Shown here piece after piece: positions 20,727 to 32,256 of a stretch of 64,000 nt of DNA; position 1 is the stretch's first letter, and each line of letters opens with the position of its first letter. The notes under the pieces are model-generated. The model searched no databases, was not told the origin of the DNA, and saw nothing but the letters and a program-made list of their open reading frames with translations. This DNA is from Pseudomonas protegens CHA0. Lineage in GTDB: Bacteria; Pseudomonadota; Gammaproteobacteria; Pseudomonadales; Pseudomonadaceae. Location: the NCBI RefSeq assembly GCF_000397205.1, contig NC_021237.1, positions 4,031,001-4,095,000 on the forward strand, in the 5' to 3' direction. The translations under genes and the position numbers were made by a program.

Positions 20727-22118
20727 ATGAGTGTGATCATTGCCTTGGCAGCCCTGGCGCTGCTGATGCTCGCTGCCTACCGTGGCTACAGCGTCATCCT
20801 CTTTGCCCCCATCGCCGCCCTCGGCGCGGTGCTGCTCACCGACCCGTCCGCCGTGGCGCCCGCCTTCACCGGCGTGTTCATGGAGAAGATGGTCGGCTTC
20901 ATCAAGTTGTATTTCCCGGTGTTCCTGCTGGGCGCGGTGTTCGGCAAGCTGATCGAGCTGTCGGGCTTTTCCCGCTCCATCGTCGCGGCCGCCATCCGCC
21001 TGCTGGGCACCCGCCAGGCCATGCTGGTGATCGTACTGGTCTGCGCGCTGCTGACCTACGGCGGGGTCTCGCTGTTCGTGGTGGTGTTCGCGGTCTACCC
21101 CTTTGCCGCCGAGATGTTCCGCCAGAGCAACATCCCCAAGCGCCTGATCCCGGCGACCATCGCCCTGGGGGCGTTTTCCTTCACCATGGACGCCCTGCCC
21201 GGCACCCCGCAGATCCAGAACATCATCCCCAGCACCTTCTTCAATACCACCGCCTGGGCCGCGCCCTGGCTGGGGGTGATCGGCACCATCTTTGTGTTCT
21301 GCGCCGGCATGCTGTTCCTCCAGCGCCAGCGCAACAAGGCGCAGAAGGCCGGTGAAGGCTACGGCACCGAGCTGCGCAACGAGCCGGAAACCGCCGAAGA
21401 CCTGGAGCTGCCCAACCCCTGGCTGGCGCTGTCGCCGTTGCTGCTGGTGGGCATCATGAACCTGCTGTTCACCCACTGGATTCCCCAGTGGTACGGCAAG
21501 ACCCACAGCCTCAGCCTGCCGGGCATGGCGGCGCCGGTAACCAGCGAAATCGCCAAGCTGACCGCCATCTGGGCGGTGCAGGCGGCGTTGCTGGTAGGCA
21601 TCCTGATGGTGCTGGTGTGCGGTTTCTCGGCGATTCGCAGCAAGCTCGCCGAAGGCAGCAAGAGCGCGGTCAGCGGCGCCCTGCTGGCGGCCATGAACAC
21701 CGCCTCGGAATACGGCTTCGGTGCGGTGATCGCTTCCCTGCCGGGCTTCCTGGTGCTGGCCGACTGGCTCAAAAGCATCCCCAACCCGCTGGTCAACGAA
21801 GCCATTACCGTGACCCTGCTGGCGGGCATCACAGGTTCGGCCTCGGGCGGCATGAGCATCGCCCTGGCGGCCATGTCCGAAAGTTTCATCAGCGCCGCCC
21901 ACGCTGCCAACATTCCCCTGGAAGTGCTGCACCGGGTGGCCGCCATGGCCAGCGGCGGCATGGACACCCTGCCCCACAACGGCGCGGTGATCACCCTGCT
22001 GGCGGTCACCGGGCTGACCCATCGCGAGGCCTACAAGGACATTTTCTGCATTACCCTGATCAAGACCCTGGCGGTCTTCGTCGTCATCGCCACTTTCTAC
22101 GCCACCGGCATTGTGTGA
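20727..22118 (+). CDS. GntP-family permease (probable 3-hydroxybutyrate/short-chain acid transporter)
   Basis: A 463-residue inner-membrane protein with about 12 hydrophobic segments (start IIALAALALLMLAAYRGYSVILFAPIA), the GntP/DsdX pattern. Two motifs of the family are seen: FTMDALPGTPQIQN and GMDTLPHNGAVITLL. GntP proteins import gluconate or other hydroxy acids; here the neighbours (3-hydroxybutyrate dehydrogenase, acetoacetyl-CoA synthetase) point to 3-hydroxybutyrate or acetoacetate. Ribosome binding site GGAGAG precedes the ATG. The -24/-12 promoter upstream implies sigma54 control. Confidence 0.85.
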   Translation: MSVIIALAALALLMLAAYRGYSVILFAPIAALGAVLLTDPSAVAPAFTGVFMEKMVGFIKLYFPVFLLGAVFGKLIELSGFSRSIVAAAIRLLGTRQAMLVIVLVCALLTYGGVSLFVVVFAVYPFAAEMFRQSNIPKRLIPATIALGAFSFTMDALPGTPQIQNIIPSTFFNTTAWAAPWLGVIGTIFVFCAGMLFLQRQRNKAQKAGEGYGTELRNEPETAEDLELPNPWLALSPLLLVGIMNLLFTHWIPQWYGKTHSLSLPGMAAPVTSEIAKLTAIWAVQAALLVGILMVLVCGFSAIRSKLAEGSKSAVSGALLAAMNTASEYGFGAVIASLPGFLVLADWLKSIPNPLVNEAITVTLLAGITGSASGGMSIALAAMSESFISAAHAANIPLEVLHRVAAMASGGMDTLPHNGAVITLLAVTGLTHREAYKDIFCITLIKTLAVFVVIATFYATGIV

Positions 22119-22125
22119 GGTATTC

Positions 22126-22899
22126 ATGACCACTCTTTCTGGCAAGACCGCCCTGGTCACCGGCTCCACCAGCGGCATCGGCCTGGGCATCGCCCTGGTG
22201 CTGGCCAAGGCCGGGGCCAAACTGATTCTCAACGGTTTTGGCGATGCCTCGAAGGCGATCGCCGAGGTCGCACAATTCGGCGGCCAGGTCGGCCATCACC
22301 CGGCGGATGTCAGCGACCCTGCGCAGATCGCCGAAATGTTCGCCTACGCCGAACGGGAGTTCGGCGGCGTCGACATCCTGGTCAACAACGCCGGCATCCA
22401 GCATGTGGCGGCGGTGGAGGAGTTCCCCGTGGAGCGCTGGGATTCGATCATCGCCATCAACCTGTCGTCGGTGTTCCACAGCACCCGCCTGGGGCTGCCG
22501 GGGATGCGCGCCAAGGGCTGGGGGCGGATCGTCAACATCGCCTCGGTGCACGGCCAGGTGGGCTCGGTGGGCAAGGCCGCCTATGTGGCGGCCAAGCACG
22601 GGGTGATCGGCCTGACCAAGGTGGTAGGCCTGGAAACCGCCACCAGCAACGTCACCTGCAACGCCATCTGCCCGGGCTGGGTGCTGACCCCGCTGGTGCA
22701 GAAGCAGATCGATGATCGCGTCGCGGCCGGCACCGACCCGCAACAGGCCCAGCATGATCTGCTGGCGGAAAAGCAGCCGTCCCTGGCGTTCGTCACCCCG
22801 TCGCAACTGGGGGAACTGGTGCTATTTTTGTGCAGCGAAGCCGGCGCCCAGGTGCGTGGTGCGGCGTGGAACATCGATGGCGGGTGGCTGGCGCAATGA
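22126..22899 (+). CDS. bdhA: 3-hydroxybutyrate dehydrogenase
   Basis: A 257-residue short-chain dehydrogenase converting D-3-hydroxybutyrate to acetoacetate with NAD. The nucleotide loop is TGSTSGIGLGIA (residues 11-22), with NNAG near 90, catalytic Ser in NIASVHGQVGS, and Y-x3-K in YVAAKHG (about 155-159). The region CPGWVLTPLVQKQIDDRVA matches bacterial 3-hydroxybutyrate dehydrogenases. Start MTTLSGKTALVTG at 22126 with ribosome binding site GAGG, eight bases after the permease stop; same operon. Confidence 0.92.
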   Translation: MTTLSGKTALVTGSTSGIGLGIALVLAKAGAKLILNGFGDASKAIAEVAQFGGQVGHHPADVSDPAQIAEMFAYAEREFGGVDILVNNAGIQHVAAVEEFPVERWDSIIAINLSSVFHSTRLGLPGMRAKGWGRIVNIASVHGQVGSVGKAAYVAAKHGVIGLTKVVGLETATSNVTCNAICPGWVLTPLVQKQIDDRVAAGTDPQQAQHDLLAEKQPSLAFVTPSQLGELVLFLCSEAGAQVRGAAWNIDGGWLAQ

Positions 22900-22920
22900 C
22901 GCGCGTCTCTGGCTGACGTC

Positions 22921-22985
22921 TTCGCCGGCAAGCCGGCTCCTACACGGCTGTGCTGGCCCGCGTAGGAGCTGGCTTGCCAGCGAAC
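22921..22985. repeat. REP doublet (REPIN)
   Basis: TTCGCCGGCAAGCCGGCTCC at 22921 and GTAGGAGCTGGCTTGCCAGC at 22963, in the short gap between bdhA and the acetoacetyl-CoA synthetase gene, inside the presumed operon. Confidence 0.85.
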
Positions 22986-23025
22986 AGCCCCCCAAAAAAA
23001 CAACAATAAGAACACGAGGCCTTGC

Positions 23026-24981
<1,956 letters not shown>

Positions 24982-24991
24982 CCCCGCCCCT

Positions 24992-25075
24992 TGCAGGAGC
25001 CGGCTTGCCGGCGAAGGCGTCGCCCAGGTCGGCGCGCTCGGCAATGGCCACTTCGCTGGCAAGCCGGCTCCTACG
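24992..25075. repeat. REP doublet (REPIN)
   Basis: TGCAGGAGCCGGCTTGCCGG at 24992 and CTTCGCTGGCAAGCCGGCTC at 25051, immediately after the acetoacetyl-CoA synthetase stop. Confidence 0.85.
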
Positions 25076-25280
25076 GGCTACCGCATCCCCAACGCATCAC
25101 TCTGATAACCGTTCAGCCCCTCTAGACTGGTCATCCGCCGCAAAAGCGGGTGAAAATGTGCGCGCCGAAAACGCCTACAATCCATCCGTTTGAATATGCA
25201 CCGCATGTCCATGCGACTTTTCGAGTGCGCGAGCCTGTGGCGTCGCCGCGTAATACCGCACCACCCAGGACACCTTCGAC

Positions 25281-27821
25281 ATGAATGGCCCCCACTCCGG
25301 CAGCGAAGCCGCCAACCTGATTGCCCGCCTGGACTGGTCGGCCACTCCCCTCGGAGAATCCGGCCACTGGCCCCAGAGCCTGCGCACCGCCGTGGACATC
25401 GTGATCCATTCGCCGATGCCGATGCTGCTGCTGTGGGGCGCCGAGCTGACGCAGATCTACAACGACGGCTTCGCCCTGCTGGCGGGCAACAAGCACCCCA
25501 GTGCCTTCGGCCACCCGGCGCACCTGACCTGGCCGGAACTGATGGACTTCACCGACCCGATCTACCGCGCCGTGCTCAACGGCCAGGTGCGCACCTTCAG
25601 CGAACAGCGCTTCAGCCTGCAACGCACCAACGGCAGCGAATACGACCTGTGGCTGGACCTGACCTACAGCCCGATCCGCAACGAACGCGGCGACGTCGCC
25701 GGAATCCTGGTCACCGCCATCGAGACCAACGAGCGCCGGCGCATCGCCCTGGAACTGCAGCAGCGCTCCGACGATAGCCTGCGCGCCCAGCACGAGACCG
25801 AAGAGCGCCTGCAACTGGCCCTGGCGGCCACCGACGCGGTGGGCACCTGGGATTGGGACATCGGCGAAGACCGCTTCATCGCCGACGCGCATTTCGCCCA
25901 GTTGCACAGCGTCGATCCGCAGCAGTCCCGGCAACTGCCCATCAGCGAATACCTCAAGGGCGTGCACCCGGAGGACCGCGGCATGGTGGCCCGGGGCATC
26001 AAGCACTGCATCACCCACGGCACCGAGTACGCCGAGGAGTACCGCCTGCAACTGGCCGACGGCCAGCTGCGCTGGGTGTTCGCCCGAGGCCGCTGCTACA
26101 AGGACCACCATGGCCGGCCGACGCGTTTTCTCGGCGCGGCCCTGGACCTCACCGAACGCAAGCAGATGGAACAGGCGCTGCGCCAGAGCCAGACCGAGCT
26201 GCAACTGATCATCAATGCCATGCCCGTGCTGATCGGCTATGTCGACCACGAGGAACGCTTTCGCCTGAACAACAGCGCCTACCTGGACTGGTACGGCCTG
26301 ACCCCGCAGGAACTGTACGGCAAGAGCATCCGCGAAGTGGTCGGCGACGAGATCTACGCCACTCGCGCCGAGAACATCAAGGCCGCACTGGCCGGCAAGC
26401 CGTGCAGCTTCGAGGCCAACTCGCCGCACCGCGACGGCCGGCCGCGCCATGCCCTGATGAAGTACCTGCCGCGTTACGGCGCCGACGGCGCGATCAATGG
26501 TTTCTACATCTTTGTCATCGACGAAACCGAGCGCCGGCAGACCGAAGAAGCCCTGCGCAATCTCAACGAAACCCTGGAGGAACGGGTCAACCAGCGGACC
26601 GAGGCCCTGGCCACTGCCAACCAGCGCCTGCAGAACGAAATGTTCGAGCGCGAACGCGCCGAAGACGCCCTGCGCCATGCGCAGAAGATGGAAGCCGTGG
26701 GCCAGCTCACCGGCGGCATCGCCCACGACTTCAACAACATGCTCACCGGCATCATCGGCAGCCTGGACCTGATGCAGCGCTATATCGACAACGGCCGCGG
26801 CGCCGAGATCGGCCGCTTCACCGAAGCGGCCATGTCCTCGGCCAAACGCGCGGCGTCCCTGACCCACCGCCTGCTGGCGTTCTCCCGGCGCCAGTCCCTG
26901 GACCGCCAGCCCCTAGACCCCAACCAGCTGGTGCGCTCGCTGCAAGAGCTGTTCAACCACACCAAGGGCGAGCACATCGAGCTGCAGATGCAATTGGCGG
27001 ACGGCGTGTGGCCGGTGAACACCGACGCCAGCCAGCTGGAAAATGCCCTGCTCAACCTGGTGATCAACGCCCGCGACGCCATGCCCGACGGCGGCAGGCT
27101 GCTGATCGAAACCGCCAACAGCTACCTCGACGGCAGCGACATCAGCACCCTGGAACCGGTCAAGGCCGGAGACTACGTGATGCTCGGCGTCAGCGACAAC
27201 GGCGCCGGCATGAGCCCGCGGATCCTGGCCAAGGCCTTCGACCCGTTCTTCACCACCAAGCCCATCGGCCAGGGCACGGGCCTGGGACTGTCGATGATCT
27301 ACGGCTTCGCCCAGCAGTCCGGCGGCCACGTGACCATCAGCAGCGAACCGGACCAGGGCACCTGCGTGCGCCTGTACCTGCCAAGGCTGTTCGCCGCACC
27401 ACTGGACAGCGCCGAACCCGCCACCCTCAACCAGGCGCCCCAGGCCATCGCCGGGGAAACCGTGGTGGTGGTGGAAGACGACCCGGCAGTGCGCATGCTG
27501 GTGCTCAATGTCCTCGCCGAACTGGGCTACCGCGCCTTCGAGGCCGAAGATGCGCGCAGCGCCCTGCCCTTGCTGGAATCGCCGATGCGCGTCGACCTGC
27601 TGGTGACCGATGTCGGCCTGCCGGGCATGAATGGCCGGCAACTGGCGGAGATCGCCCGCCAGCAGCGGCCCGGGCTCAAGGTGCTGTTCATGACCGGCTA
27701 CGCGGAAAAGGCGGCCGAGCGCCAGGGCTTCCTGGAGCCGGGCATGGACCTGATGGCCAAGCCGTTTTCCATTGAGGAAATGGCCCAGAAGATTCGTCAG
27801 ATGATCGGCCGCGCGTCCTGA
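25281..27821 (+). CDS. hybrid sensor histidine kinase with PAS domains and receiver domain
   Basis: An 846-residue soluble hybrid kinase with no membrane segment. An N-terminal PAS-like domain (about 1-150) is followed by two PAS/PAC domains (about 170-300 and 310-425), a short coiled coil ([18 protein letters not shown]), a HisKA domain with [11 protein letters not shown] (His482), a HATPase domain with [13 protein letters not shown] near 675, and a C-terminal receiver with phosphoacceptor D777 ([13 protein letters not shown]) and K near 830. The HDFNN H-box is typical of cytoplasmic PAS kinases in Pseudomonas. No partner regulator is adjacent, so its target is unknown. Stands alone between REP elements and a parvulin gene. 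Confidence 0.88.
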   Translation: MNGPHSGSEAANLIARLDWSATPLGESGHWPQSLRTAVDIVIHSPMPMLLLWGAELTQIYNDGFALLAGNKHPSAFGHPAHLTWPELMDFTDPIYRAVLNGQVRTFSEQRFSLQRTNGSEYDLWLDLTYSPIRNERGDVAGILVTAIETNERRRIALELQQRSDDSLRAQHETEERLQLALAATDAVGTWDWDIGEDRFIADAHFAQLHSVDPQQSRQLPISEYLKGVHPEDRGMVARGIKHCITHGTEYAEEYRLQLADGQLRWVFARGRCYKDHHGRPTRFLGAALDLTERKQMEQALRQSQTELQLIINAMPVLIGYVDHEERFRLNNSAYLDWYGLTPQELYGKSIREVVGDEIYATRAENIKAALAGKPCSFEANSPHRDGRPRHALMKYLPRYGADGAINGFYIFVIDETERRQTEEALRNLNETLEERVNQRTEALATANQRLQNEMFERERAEDALRHAQKMEAVGQLTGGIAHDFNNMLTGIIGSLDLMQRYIDNGRGAEIGRFTEAAMSSAKRAASLTHRLLAFSRRQSLDRQPLDPNQLVRSLQELFNHTKGEHIELQMQLADGVWPVNTDASQLENALLNLVINARDAMPDGGRLLIETANSYLDGSDISTLEPVKAGDYVMLGVSDNGAGMSPRILAKAFDPFFTTKPIGQGTGLGLSMIYGFAQQSGGHVTISSEPDQGTCVRLYLPRLFAAPLDSAEPATLNQAPQAIAGETVVVVEDDPAVRMLVLNVLAELGYRAFEAEDARSALPLLESPMRVDLLVTDVGLPGMNGRQLAEIARQQRPGLKVLFMTGYAEKAAERQGFLEPGMDLMAKPFSIEEMAQKIRQMIGRAS

Positions 27822-27872
27822 ATTCAGGCATAATCCGCGGCCGCCGATTTCCCGCTACAAGGTCACCCGCCC

Positions 27873-28148
27873 ATGAAAGCCCAAGCCCGCCACATCCTGG
27901 TGAAAACCGCCGAAGAGGCTGAACAGCTCAAGCAGCGCATCGCCAAGGGTGAAGCCTTCGACGTACTGGCGAAGAAATACTCCACCTGCCCATCCGGCAA
28001 GCGCGGCGGCGACCTGGGGGAAGTGCGCCCGGGGCAGATGGTCGGTGCCATCGACCAGGTCATTTTCAAGAAGCCCCTGCGCACCGTGCATGGCCCGATC
28101 AAGAGCAAGTTCGGCTATCACCTGGTGCAGGTCTTCTTCCGCGACTGA
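27873..28148 (+). CDS. parvulin-type peptidyl-prolyl cis-trans isomerase (second copy)
   Basis: A 91-residue cytoplasmic parvulin, MKAQARHILVKTAEEAEQLKQRI..., with the same motif order as the ppiC at 12762 (STCPSGKRGGDLGEVRPGQMV, GPIKSKFGYHLVQV). The two proteins are clear paralogues. Most likely monocistronic; REP elements follow. Confidence 0.92.
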   Translation: MKAQARHILVKTAEEAEQLKQRIAKGEAFDVLAKKYSTCPSGKRGGDLGEVRPGQMVGAIDQVIFKKPLRTVHGPIKSKFGYHLVQVFFRD

Positions 28149-28158
28149 CCCCGGGCCC

Positions 28159-28284
28159 TGCAGGAGCTGGCTTGCCAGCGAAGGCGCCCGCAAGGTCAAC
28201 GCACGGTTCAATGGCCTCTTCGCCGGCAAGCCGGCTCCTACAACCTCCACCTGCCCTGTAGGAGCTGGCTTGCCAGCGAAGGCG
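28159..28284. repeat. REP array, three units with a tandem ~98-bp period
   Basis: REP units at 28159, 28217 and 28258. The unit GGAGCTGGCTTGCCAGCGAA plus the spacer containing CGCAAGGTCAACGC and GGTTCAATGGC recurs, showing duplication of REP and spacer together. The right copy runs into the end of the KDG kinase gene. Confidence 0.82.
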
Positions 28285-28305
28285 CACGCAAGGTCAACGC
28301 CCGGT

Positions 28306-29214
28306 TCAATGGCGGGGTATCAGGGCGCCGGGATGCTGGATGACCTGGCTCGCCAGCCGGTGCCCGGCCTCTGCCGCTTGCACCGGGCTGCCGCCCAGCA
28401 GGCGCCGGGCCAGATAGGCTGCGCTGAACGAATCCCCGGCCGCCGTGGTGTCCACTACCTGCTCCACCCGCTGGGCCGGCACCTCGAAAGCACCACCCGC
28501 CACGCGAATCAGGCAGGGCTCGGCGCCCCGCTTGAGCACCACTTCCGGAGTGCCCTGATACGCCGCGAACACCGCTTCGGCATCCGCATAGGCAAACAGC
28601 GCTTGCTCATCCTCCAGGGTCAGCAATGCCAGATCCACCTGGGGCAATACTTCGCGGTACGCCGCCCGGGCCTGTTCGACCGACGCCCACAGGCGCGGCC
28701 GGTAGTTGTTGTCGAAGACTATCAGCGCCTGGCGCTGGCGCGCCTCGGCCAGGGTCTGCAACAACTTCCCGCGCCCCACCTCCCCCAGCACCGCCAGGGT
28801 GATGCCGCTGAAATACAGCACATCGTAATGCTTCAGCGCTTCGAGGATCGGCCCGGCCGCCACCGTGGTGAAGCAGTCGCGCACTGCCGCCTCGTTGCGC
28901 CAGTAGAGAAAGCGCCGCTCGCCCCGGTCGTCAGTCTGGATGCAATACAGCCCAGGCAGGCGCCCCGGCAAGCGCTGCACCCGCTCCAGGCCGATGCCTT
29001 CCGCCGCCCACCCCTGGCACATGGCATCGCTGAAGCTGTCATCGCCCAGGGCGGTGACGTAATCCACCCGCCCGGCCTCGCCCAATTCCCGCGCGAGGTA
29101 CACCGCGGCGTTCAGGGTGTCGCCGCCAAAGCTCTGTTGCAGGCTGCCGTCATGATGCTGCTGCAACTCGATCATGCATTCGCCGATGGCCGCGATGCGT
29201 TTCTTCCTGTCCAT
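28306..29214 (-). CDS. kdgK: 2-keto-3-deoxygluconate kinase-like PfkB sugar kinase
   Basis: A 302-residue ribokinase-fold kinase. It has the N-terminal IAAIGECMIEL strand, the substrate loop FGGDTLNAAVYLARELG (PfkB signature 1) near residue 29, and the ATP/anion-hole motif DTTAAGDSFSAAYLARRL near 245 with catalytic Asp. The sequence best fits KdgK, which phosphorylates 2-keto-3-deoxygluconate for cleavage to pyruvate and glyceraldehyde 3-phosphate. No uronate or hexonate genes are next to it; the leftward neighbours (deaminase, RidA, IclR) may form a co-regulated group across the REP array. Confidence 0.85.
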   Translation of the reverse strand: MDRKKRIAAIGECMIELQQHHDGSLQQSFGGDTLNAAVYLARELGEAGRVDYVTALGDDSFSDAMCQGWAAEGIGLERVQRLPGRLPGLYCIQTDDRGERRFLYWRNEAAVRDCFTTVAAGPILEALKHYDVLYFSGITLAVLGEVGRGKLLQTLAEARQRQALIVFDNNYRPRLWASVEQARAAYREVLPQVDLALLTLEDEQALFAYADAEAVFAAYQGTPEVVLKRGAEPCLIRVAGGAFEVPAQRVEQVVDTTAAGDSFSAAYLARRLLGGSPVQAAEAGHRLASQVIQHPGALIPRH

Positions 29215-29248
29215 GTTCCTGACCTCCCCTCAAAGCACATTCCACCGG

Positions 29249-29436
29249 GTAGGAGCTGGCTTGCCAGCGAAGGCGCCCGCACGGCCTGCGCACCATCCAG
29301 AGGCCTCTTCGCCGGCAAGCCGGCTCCTACAGACCCAACATCTCCCCAGCCCCGTAGGAGCTGGCTTGCCAGCGAAGGCGCCCGCAAGGCCTGCACCTCA
29401 TCCAAAGGCCTCTTCGCCGGCGAGCCGGCTCCTGCA
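29249..29436. repeat. REP array, four units with ~105-bp period
   Basis: REP units at 29249, 29305, 29354 and 29410 in alternating orientation. The pair with spacer CGCCCGCA-GGCCTGC-CACC-TCCA-AGGCCTC is duplicated. It lies between kdgK and the deaminase gene. Confidence 0.85.
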
Positions 29437-29463
29437 GACCCTGCATATCCCCGGCTCCGGCGA

Positions 29464-30681
29464 TCAGAAACAGGTTTCCAGGTTCTCGATCACCTGCAGG
29501 CGCTCATCCACCAGCAACCCGGTGCGCCATTTGTCGAAGGTCAGGCAGGGGTGCGAAGTACCGAAGGAAATGATGTCGCCAATGCGCAGCTCCACTCCCG
29601 GCGCCACCGTGAGAAACGCATGCTGGTCCATCACCGCAGTGACCTTGCACGCCCCCACGTCATCCCCGGCACTGGCCTGGGCCCCGGCGCGATAACGCCG
29701 CAGCGGCACCGGCAAGCCGGCGTCATAGGCCACATCGCGCTTGCCCAGGGCCACCACGGCAAAGCCCGGCTCCGGCAGCGACTGCACATGGGCCCAGACC
29801 TCCATGGCCGGGCGCAGGCCCTCCTCCAGGTCGGCGCGGCGATCCAGCACGCAGCACTGCGCCTCTTTATAGATGCCATGGTCATGAGCCACGTAACTGC
29901 CCGGACGCAGCACACTGAGGAAGCGGCCCTTGGCGTTGTGGGTCTCGAAGGATTCGGCAATCAGGTCATACCAGGCTGACCCCGAGGCGGTGATAATCGG
30001 CCGCTCGATGGCGAACAGCCCGTCGTTGTGCAGGTCCACCGCCAGGCGCACCAGGGAGTCGGCGAACTGGCGGATGCCGCTGATGGCCTGATCGCCATGG
30101 ATCACCCCTTCATAACCTTCGATACCGCACAGCGCCAGGGCCGGCTGCGCCTGGATCGCCTTGGCCAGGGCCAGCACCTCCTGCTCGGTGCGGCAACCGC
30201 AACGCCCACCGACCACGCCGTACTCGATCATCACCTTGAGCGTGACCCCACGCTGGGCGAAAAACGCCCCCAGGTCGGCGACGCTGTCCGGGTGATCGAC
30301 CATGCAATAGAAATCGAAATCCGGATCCGCCAGCAGCTCGGCGATCAGCGCCATGTTCGGCGCCCCCACCAGCTGGTTGGCCATCAACACCCGGCGCACG
30401 CCATGGGCATAGGCAGCGCGAGTCTGTACCGCAGTGGCCAGGGTGATGCCCCAGGCGCCGGCGTCCAACTGCCGCTGAAACAGCGCGGGCATCATGCTGG
30501 TCTTGCCGTGGGGCGCCAGCTCGGCGCCGCTGTCACTGACGAACTTCTGCATCCAGCGGATGTTGTGTTCCAGGGCCTCGCGATGCAGCACCAGGGCCGG
30601 CAGGCTGACGTCTTGCAACAGGCTCGCGCCCTGGGCAGCGGCGCCCTTTTCCACCAGTGGCAGGTTCAATACAGAAGACAT
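29464..30681 (-). CDS. PLP-dependent amino acid deaminase / D-threonine aldolase-like protein
   Basis: A 405-residue fold-III (alanine-racemase-like) PLP enzyme. The PLP-Lys region is LAPHGKTSMMPALFQRQLDAG near residue 55, and the C-terminal metal-binding D-serine-dehydratase-like domain ends with FGTSHPCLTFDKWR. Such proteins act on D-threonine, D-serine or related D-amino acids and are often annotated simply as amino acid deaminase. The start MSSVLNLPLVEKG at 30681 is chosen; upstream extension is not family-like. It is followed on the same strand by kdgK and preceded by the IclR gene, with a RidA protein beyond that, a common pairing because RidA removes the enamine/imine made by PLP dehydratases. 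Confidence 0.82.
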   Translation of the reverse strand: MSSVLNLPLVEKGAAAQGASLLQDVSLPALVLHREALEHNIRWMQKFVSDSGAELAPHGKTSMMPALFQRQLDAGAWGITLATAVQTRAAYAHGVRRVLMANQLVGAPNMALIAELLADPDFDFYCMVDHPDSVADLGAFFAQRGVTLKVMIEYGVVGGRCGCRTEQEVLALAKAIQAQPALALCGIEGYEGVIHGDQAISGIRQFADSLVRLAVDLHNDGLFAIERPIITASGSAWYDLIAESFETHNAKGRFLSVLRPGSYVAHDHGIYKEAQCCVLDRRADLEEGLRPAMEVWAHVQSLPEPGFAVVALGKRDVAYDAGLPVPLRRYRAGAQASAGDDVGACKVTAVMDQHAFLTVAPGVELRIGDIISFGTSHPCLTFDKWRTGLLVDERLQVIENLETCF

Positions 30682-30728
30682 CTTGGCACTCCTTATCAAG
30701 GCAGCTGCGCACAGCCGCGAAACAGTCA

Positions 30729-31493
30729 TCAATCGTTGATACGCCGGGCCAGACGGTTGGCGCTGTCGATCAGCACCCGGCGATATTGCTGGTAATTGCG
30801 CTGGGCATCGGCCCTGGGCGCGACGATGCAGAGCGTGCAGATGCACACCCCGTGCTCATCGCGCACCGGTGCGGCAAAACAATGGGTAAAGGTGTCGGCC
30901 ACGCTGTCGAAGGAAAAGAACCCATCCTCGGTGGCCTGGCGGATTTGCTTGAGAAACGTCTCCAAGGGCAGACGCTCACCGTCGGGCAGAACGAAGTCCC
31001 GTTCATCGATCAGGTCGACAATCTGCCCATCGCTCAAATGCCCCAATAGCAACCGCCCGGAAGCGGTCCAGGGAATCGGCGCGTTCTCGCCGATGTTCGA
31101 GGAAATGCGGAAGTGCCGCTCGCCCTCCTTCATCAGCGCCACCGTGTATTTGCGCCCGTTGAGCAGGCACATCTGCGCGGTTTCCTGGGTCTGGCGGACG
31201 ATTTCCTGCAAGGCCTGATCGGCCTCGCGGCTCAGGTCGAAATGACGCAAATGGGCCTGGCCGAGAAAGTACAACTGGCGGCCCAGGTACACATGCCCCT
31301 CCTGGCCCACCGGTTCCAGTACCCGCCGCTCCAGCAGGGAAGCCACCAACTCATAGACCGTGGACTTGGGGCCGCCAATGCCCTTGGCGATATCGTTGGG
31401 CCGCAACGGCTGACCGATCTCCTTGAGGAAATCGAGAATATCGAACGCCCGATCCAGGCCCTTGGCCCGGCGCTTGATGCTGTCTTCGCTCAT
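30729..31493 (-). CDS. IclR-family transcriptional regulator
   Basis: A 254-residue regulator with an N-terminal winged helix (RPNDIAKGIGGPKSTVYELVASLLERRVLE, about residues 32-61) and the C-terminal IclR effector domain (PVRDEHGVCICTLCIVAPR). It sits between the deaminase gene and the ridA-like gene on the same strand. Two palindromes with TTCCG/CGGAA half-sites upstream of the RidA gene are plausible operators for it. Confidence 0.92.
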   Translation of the reverse strand: MSEDSIKRRAKGLDRAFDILDFLKEIGQPLRPNDIAKGIGGPKSTVYELVASLLERRVLEPVGQEGHVYLGRQLYFLGQAHLRHFDLSREADQALQEIVRQTQETAQMCLLNGRKYTVALMKEGERHFRISSNIGENAPIPWTASGRLLLGHLSDGQIVDLIDERDFVLPDGERLPLETFLKQIRQATEDGFFSFDSVADTFTHCFAAPVRDEHGVCICTLCIVAPRADAQRNYQQYRRVLIDSANRLARRIND

Positions 31494-31518
31494 CTACCTG
31501 CGCTCCCTCTATCGACCC

Positions 31519-31602
31519 GTAGGAGCCGGCTTGCCGGCGAAGAGGCCCTCAAGCCTTGTGCCGCCCTCACGGGCACCTTCGCTGGCAAGCCAGCTCCTAC
31601 AG
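31519..31602. repeat. REP doublet (REPIN)
   Basis: GTAGGAGCCGGCTTGCCGGC at 31519 and CTTCGCTGGCAAGCCAGCTC at 31577, between the IclR gene and the RidA gene. Confidence 0.85.
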
Positions 31603-31612
31603 GCCGTGGCCA

Positions 31613-32002
31613 TCAGGCCTTCTTCTTGTACGCCACACAATCGATCTCGACCTTGCAGTCGACCATCATGCTGGCCTGCACACAGGCCCGGGCCGGCGCG
31701 TGTTCGGGCTTGAAGTACTCACCGAACACCTTGTTGAAACTCCAGAAATCCCGCGGGTCTTCCAGCCACACGCCAACCCGCACCACATCCTCCAGGCCAT
31801 ACCCGGCCTCTTCGAGAATGGCCACCAGATTGCGCAGCGTCTGATGCGTCTGCTCGACGATCCCACCGTGAATGATCTCGCCATCCAGCGCCGGCACCTG
31901 GCCGGACACATGCAGCCAGCCATCGGCCTCGACCGCGCGAGCGAAAGGACGCGGCTGGCCACCGCCTGCGGTGCTACCGGTGCCGTAACGGGTGATGCTC
32001 AT
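31613..32002 (-). CDS. RidA (YjgF/YER057c/UK114) family protein
   Basis: A 129-residue RidA-family protein, probably a trimeric enamine/imine deaminase or relative. Family features: FARAVEADGWLHVSGQVPALDG near the start, a QTHQTLRNLVAILEEAGYGLEDVVRVGVWLED core, and an end with RACVQASMMVDCKVEIDCVAYK, which retains the substrate-carboxylate Arg (R-x3-Q). MSITRYG at 32002 has ribosome binding site GAGAACC. Functional link with the PLP deaminase downstream is likely; promoter-proximal palindromes suggest IclR control. Confidence 0.9.
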   Translation of the reverse strand: MSITRYGTGSTAGGGQPRPFARAVEADGWLHVSGQVPALDGEIIHGGIVEQTHQTLRNLVAILEEAGYGLEDVVRVGVWLEDPRDFWSFNKVFGEYFKPEHAPARACVQASMMVDCKVEIDCVAYKKKA

Positions 32003-32080
32003 GAGAGGTTCTCCTGGTTGAAGGCTGAGCAGACAAGACCACCCTCGGAAAAACAAAGGCGGCCTGGGTCACACAGCAAT

Positions 32081-32127
32081 AATTCCGCTACAACGGAATT
32101 AAATATCAAATAACGGAATAAATTCCG
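32081..32127. promoter_or_regulatory. twin palindromic operators upstream of the RidA gene
   Basis: AATTCCG-CTACAA-CGGAATT (32081-32100) and CGGAATAAATTCCG (32114-32127) share the half-site TTCCG/CGGAAT. They lie 80-125 bp upstream of the leftward RidA gene and near an IclR-family gene; IclR-type regulators bind palindromes of this kind. Assignment is inferred. Confidence 0.55.
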
Positions 32128-32256
32128 CAGGAGTGTGCCATGGGGAGCACGGAACATGACAGGGGGGTCAGAACGATCGGGCCGGGAGCGACCATGGATC
32201 GGCCGCACAGTTGCACGGCAAACCCGAAAACCATCCCCACCCCAGCTCCCTCGTGC

